Shown here in pieces: positions 60,056-64,000 of a stretch of 64,000 bases of DNA (position 1 is its first letter; each line of letters starts with the position of its first letter). The notes under the pieces were generated by a model that ran no database searches, was not told the origin of the DNA, and saw only the letters and a list, made by a program, of their open reading frames with translations. The translations under genes and the position numbers were made by a program. The DNA is from Craspedostauros australis (lineage: Eukaryota; Bacillariophyta; Bacillariophyceae; Mastogloiales; Achnanthaceae), in contig JAMXDE010000003.1 of assembly GCA_026770025.1 (NCBI GenBank), positions 3,472,001-3,536,000 of the forward strand, read 5' to 3'.

Positions 60056-63000
60056 ATGAAGCTTTCTGCAGCATCGTTGCTCGCCCTTCTCGGGGGTGCA
60101 GCGGTCGATGCCTCTCCCGAACGTGAGCCCATGGCGGTCTCCAAGCCAACTTGCGCCAAGCCGGCCAAGAGCGGCAGCTGCCATGCGGCCGGTCTCGTCA
60201 ACGCCAAGGATGAGGCCGTCGTTCTGGCTCCGGAGCAACCGGAGGATCCAGAATCCGTCCGCGTCGTCATCAAGCAGAACTTCTTCGAAGGGCAGGATGT
60301 CGACTTTGCGGGTTTGGTGATCCCATCCGTCTACACCAACGGCGAACCGGTCTGCATCGAACACTTCGGGCCCGTGACGTTTGGTTCCAACCTCTACACT
60401 GCGGAGGGTCAAGCCATGGACATCATGTGTGACCCGCTCACCAACACGGCGAAGATCGCGATCTACATCTCCGACCATCGTCTCGACGGAGAGAAGCTCG
60501 AGGATCTTGCCGAAGACTTCGACGGTCGCTTCCCTGACGAATGCGATCTTGGGGAGTTCGTTCCCACGGAGATGTGCACCGTGACCTACGAGATCAAGTG
60601 CGGCTGCTCCGAGGATTCCGCTGAAGAGGAAGTGGAGATTGATGCCGATGCTGATTCCGATTCGAATGATGTCGATGAAGATACCGAACCAGCCGAGATC
60701 GACACCAACGTCCAACGCAAGCTGGATGCCCAGCTGCGCCCAACCCCCGCACCGACCGGCTCGCCGACTGCGCCACCAAAAAAGACCAACGCCCCCAGCG
60801 TCAGCTTCGAGCCAACCACCAGCGTGGCACCAACTGGCGAGCAGGGTCCCGGCTGTGACGGAATCACCCACCTTCCAGATGGATACATCGACAAACTTCC
60901 ATTCTGCTACGATGGCAGCAACTACGATGGAGTGTACCGAGGCCGCGGACGTGGCCGCGGCAAGGCTGCCACCACCTGCTACGTCGTCAACGAATCCGAA
61001 TGCGGACTCGTCGATTTCATGATCGAAGGCGCCAACTCGATGGACAACTACCGCACTTCCGATGTGTTCGACTGGTACCAGCACTGTGTCACCTCTTACG
61101 AGTGCGCTCCCGAGCATGACAACAACGTAGACTTCACCTACGGAGCTCCGAACGTCAGGAAGGTGAGCTGGATCAATTCCAAAGGAGACGTTCCAGGATA
61201 CTACCGATTCACCCTCGATGGAAACGGCGTCTCAGGCGGCGCATACAAGTGGAAGTGCCCAACCAAGGAAGCCGCGCACGGCATGAAGCACTTCACTGAC
61301 GCCGTGTACAACACTAAGATCCTTGGAGACGGGCGCAGACTGTTCGAAACTCCCGTCGGAACCTGCGAAAGTGCCGCCCCCTCCGAGAGCATGGTCCCCA
61401 CCTCCAGTCCAGCCCCATCCCTTCCCGTCGCTCCTGATTGTACCAAGGATCTTGGCTACCACTTCCCGTACGCAAAGCCAAGGACCAGCAACCATGCCAA
61501 GCGATCGTCCGACGGACCATCTGGAAAGACCACCGTGGTGGTCAACAAGCATTGCCAGTACTACCTGTACGGAGGCGGTGTCCAGGGTAACAAGTACGTG
61601 AACAACGCCGAGGAGCTGGTCGAAGCCTTCGCCGAAGCCTGGGGCGCAACTCTCATCGACAATGGTGCCAAGTTCGACCCGCTCGCAAGGATGGACAAGG
61701 AGAAGATTGGATACGCCTTTTGCACGGATGAGCCGTGGTGCAAGAAGGATTGGTGGTACGCCAAGTTCGAACAGCATGAAGGTGTGCTGCATGCCGACAA
61801 GATCTTCCTTTTCGAGTCCAGGACCTACGTCTCCCGATTCCGCAGATTGTTCTTCGAAATCGCCAAGAATGACAACGAGGTCTTCAACACATACGACGAG
61901 AACAACAAGTGCGGCATCTCCCCCATGTGCGTCGACGATGGTTCCACCGCTTGCTTTGCCGACACCAAGCAGAGCGACTTCTGCGGCCCATTCGACTTTG
62001 TCGTCATGGATGTCAACAGCGACGAGCAACTCCGTACCAATGACGTGTGGGAATTCTTCACGGATTGCGCAACCTCCTGGCCATCTTGCACCAGACACGA
62101 TGTCCGCACCCCCAAGTTTGTCTACGGCAAGTCCCCCAAGGTGCACACCTGGCGAAGCGGCGACACGCGCGTCATCCGTCTCAAGGGCAACGGTTTTGAG
62201 GGTGAGGTTCAGTACCGCTGCGCCAACAACGAGCAAGGTCTGGATCTGTACAACTTCGGACATCAGATGTGGGTCACCGATCTCTTCAAGAAGAAGAAGA
62301 GCGAGTGCACGGAAAGCCCAACCGACTCACCAACTGCATGCCAGGACGGATTCCTCACCAAGCCACCGGTCAACATCAACATCGTCATCGACATCTCCTA
62401 TTCCAGCTACCTCACCCAATTCGGCGGTTCCCACATTGGCGACCTCAACGGCGACGGCAAGGCGAACACGATCTTGGATGCAGAGATTGGCGCGGTCCTC
62501 CAGCTGCTCAAGGTCATCGAAAACTCCGACGTTCTGGATAACGACAACGTGGACCTTGGTGTTGTGGTGTTCGAGACCTCCGGCTTCTACAAGGGCGACT
62601 ACATGCCAGCAGGACGCTACAAGCCCCTCAACAGCAACGGAGACGGCGTCAACCCCGAACTCCTCAAAGATCTCCGTGGCATCCAGACCCTCAAAACGAA
62701 CGCCACCGTCATCTACCAGAACAAGGGTTTCACCAACTTCGACGATGCCTTGGACAAGTCCATCGACTATTTCATCGAGCGAGAGAACGACCCGACCATC
62801 AACTTCGACGAATGGACCAACCTCATGGTCTTCCTGTCCGACGGAGTTCCCAACATTCGCGGTGACGGAGACGAAGAGCCATTCTGCGACCACGGCATCA
62901 GGAACTTGAACTGCAACAACCGAAGGGCCAGGAACAAGGCTGACACCGATGACACCCTGCCATGGGAGTCTGGCGAGCTCTCCTTCTGCATGTCCGGTGA

Positions 63001-64000
63001 CGGTGATTGCTGGGACAACAAGTACAAGCCATGCGTGCTCGGATCCACATGCGAGGGTGATCGGTCCGTCAAGATGTTCCAGAGCGAATTCGACAGATTG
63101 GACAAGTTCGGACCGGAGGGAGTCAAGCGAATATCCATTGGCGTGGGCAAGGCCAGTGACAACAGCATCGGAAGCGGTCTGTACTTGATCGATAACAACC
63201 CATTGAAGAAGACCTTCCCCGACCTGCTCCCACCGGTCGTCACCACCACTGACGCCCTGGCCAACCTCCTCAGAAACTTGTGCTACGAAAACACGGCCAA
63301 TCCAACCGACCTCCCATCCTCCAGCCCTACGTTGGTCCCATCCAGCACCCCGACCAACTACCCAACGCACATGCCAACCACCACGCCCACCAGCGGACCG
63401 ACCACAGCGCCCACCAGCATCCCGACTTTCGGACCAACCTCCGCACCAACGAGCAACCCAACCGAAATGCCTTCCGACCAGCCCACTGACGACCTGTGCG
63501 AGTACACCGTCCTTGACTTTGAGGGCGAGGGTGGCATGGCGCTGCCAGAGACTTGGTCCAACACCTACGGAATGCGCATCATGTCCATGACCTCGGACGG
63601 CGCAGGCAACTTGGCCTATGTCGAAACGGATGACGTCGAGGCTGGAGTCGCCCTCGCGGTGCCGAATCCAAACTCCGTCGTCGATGAGATGAACCCAGAA
63701 GGTGGATCCATCATGATCAACCAGGACCTCACCCAGGACAAGCACATGCGCCTCAGTCTGTTTGGCGCAGACCAGGAATTCAAGATCATCCGCAGATCCA
63801 GAGAAACTACCGCTTCTGGTGAAGTCATCTCCACCGTTGTGTCAGTCGACGAGTACGACGCGTTCAGTGGCGTGAAGGAGTTCAAGGTTGCCGTGGATGG
63901 AATTTTCCAGATCGAGATCCAATTCGAAGGACGTGGCAGTCTCTCCAAGCTTCAGATCTGCCGCAACCCCAACAGCACTCCAGCACCATACGGCCTTGCC
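60056..64000 (+). CDS. Secreted von Willebrand A-domain protein with PT-rich linkers (3' end outside the window)
   Basis: The frame is open from ATG 60056 to the window edge, 1315 codons with no stop. The start MKLSAASLLALLGGAAVDASPE is a signal peptide, so the protein is secreted or on the cell surface. Cys-rich domains follow (about 20-215). The first PT-rich linker (PTPAPTGSPTAPP) lies near 225. A second Cys-rich region and a short RGRGRGRG run (about 302-309) come next, then a long domain to about 755. The VWA domain is at about 775-1070. Its MIDAS-like start is VIDISYSSY, followed by a calcium-loop-like insert (GDLNGDGKANTILDAE) and MVFLSDGVPNI. A second long PTxx-repeat linker (about 1083-1142) leads to a further beta-rich domain that runs off the edge. 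VWA domains mediate metal-dependent adhesion. PTxx linkers are common in diatom wall and surface proteins. Confidence 0.92.
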   Translation, partial: MKLSAASLLALLGGAAVDASPEREPMAVSKPTCAKPAKSGSCHAAGLVNAKDEAVVLAPEQPEDPESVRVVIKQNFFEGQDVDFAGLVIPSVYTNGEPVCIEHFGPVTFGSNLYTAEGQAMDIMCDPLTNTAKIAIYISDHRLDGEKLEDLAEDFDGRFPDECDLGEFVPTEMCTVTYEIKCGCSEDSAEEEVEIDADADSDSNDVDEDTEPAEIDTNVQRKLDAQLRPTPAPTGSPTAPPKKTNAPSVSFEPTTSVAPTGEQGPGCDGITHLPDGYIDKLPFCYDGSNYDGVYRGRGRGRGKAATTCYVVNESECGLVDFMIEGANSMDNYRTSDVFDWYQHCVTSYECAPEHDNNVDFTYGAPNVRKVSWINSKGDVPGYYRFTLDGNGVSGGAYKWKCPTKEAAHGMKHFTDAVYNTKILGDGRRLFETPVGTCESAAPSESMVPTSSPAPSLPVAPDCTKDLGYHFPYAKPRTSNHAKRSSDGPSGKTTVVVNKHCQYYLYGGGVQGNKYVNNAEELVEAFAEAWGATLIDNGAKFDPLARMDKEKIGYAFCTDEPWCKKDWWYAKFEQHEGVLHADKIFLFESRTYVSRFRRLFFEIAKNDNEVFNTYDENNKCGISPMCVDDGSTACFADTKQSDFCGPFDFVVMDVNSDEQLRTNDVWEFFTDCATSWPSCTRHDVRTPKFVYGKSPKVHTWRSGDTRVIRLKGNGFEGEVQYRCANNEQGLDLYNFGHQMWVTDLFKKKKSECTESPTDSPTACQDGFLTKPPVNINIVIDISYSSYLTQFGGSHIGDLNGDGKANTILDAEIGAVLQLLKVIENSDVLDNDNVDLGVVVFETSGFYKGDYMPAGRYKPLNSNGDGVNPELLKDLRGIQTLKTNATVIYQNKGFTNFDDALDKSIDYFIERENDPTINFDEWTNLMVFLSDGVPNIRGDGDEEPFCDHGIRNLNCNNRRARNKADTDDTLPWESGELSFCMSGDGDCWDNKYKPCVLGSTCEGDRSVKMFQSEFDRLDKFGPEGVKRISIGVGKASDNSIGSGLYLIDNNPLKKTFPDLLPPVVTTTDALANLLRNLCYENTANPTDLPSSSPTLVPSSTPTNYPTHMPTTTPTSGPTTAPTSIPTFGPTSAPTSNPTEMPSDQPTDDLCEYTVLDFEGEGGMALPETWSNTYGMRIMSMTSDGAGNLAYVETDDVEAGVALAVPNPNSVVDEMNPEGGSIMINQDLTQDKHMRLSLFGADQEFKIIRRSRETTASGEVISTVVSVDEYDAFSGVKEFKVAVDGIFQIEIQFEGRGSLSKLQICRNPNSTPAPYGLA

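Noticed and set aside
61232..63745. Two long minus-strand frames (61232-62263 and 62327-63745)
   Set aside because: Both are antisense to the VWA protein, whose frame has a signal peptide, a MIDAS-like motif and PT repeats. Their Val/Gly/Asp-rich composition is the complement of that coding sequence.

Overview
This window looks like nuclear DNA from a photosynthetic stramenopile, most likely a diatom. The evidence is indirect but convergent. Several proteins start with a hydrophobic signal peptide followed by a Phe at the predicted cleavage point (the ASAFAP-like bipartite signal of complex plastids). A secreted protein carries the Pro-Thr-x-x repeats common in diatom cell-surface proteins. 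A heat shock factor has two DNA-binding domains, and there is a remnant of a Copia element of the kind found in diatoms. Introns are short, GT-AG and present in about a third of the genes. Genes are densely packed on both strands. No tRNA, rRNA, CRISPR array or operon was seen.

Layout. 1-430 may hold the 3' end of a gene that begins outside the window, and 430-2373 holds nothing I can defend. 2374-21116 contains a tandem-domain heat shock factor, an F-box-like protein, a conserved protein of unknown role, chlorophyll synthase, a Derlin with an N-terminal extension, a PH-like protein, a glutamine-rich TAF4-like protein, a type II membrane protein and a duplicated imidazoleglycerol-phosphate dehydratase. 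21672-31617 holds a seven-exon NCA2 homologue, an Arg/Asp-rich nuclear protein, an orphan Copia RNase H and an exostosin-type glycosyltransferase. 32562-42927 holds a two-S1-domain plastid protein, a three-exon gene for an 88-residue protein, histone stem-loop binding protein, a plastid aspartyl/asparaginyl hydroxylase-like protein and a two-exon PDZ-PDZ-PPR fusion. 44286-50960 is a 13-exon Argonaute. 51627-58626 holds a Ulp1-type protease, a plastid DEAD-box helicase, an HpcH/HpaI aldolase and an MFS transporter. 60056 to the window end is a secreted von Willebrand A protein, cut by the edge.

Shared themes. At least five products look plastid-directed (chlorophyll synthase, S1 protein, hydroxylase, PDZ-PPR, DEAD-box helicase). 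The Derlin may belong to the periplastid protein-import machinery. Three of these (S1, PPR, helicase) would act on plastid RNA. The genes otherwise look independently transcribed.

The most interesting observations are as follows. (1) The IGPD gene encodes two fused copies that have lost complementary active-site motifs. (2) The Argonaute lacks recognisable slicer residues and has an unassigned insertion before its MID domain. (3) Two PDZ-like domains are fused to a PPR array. (4) The hydroxylase has an HxD...H triad where animal AspH lacks the acidic ligand. Exon models were built by hand from splice motifs and reading phase and have not been tested against RNA data.
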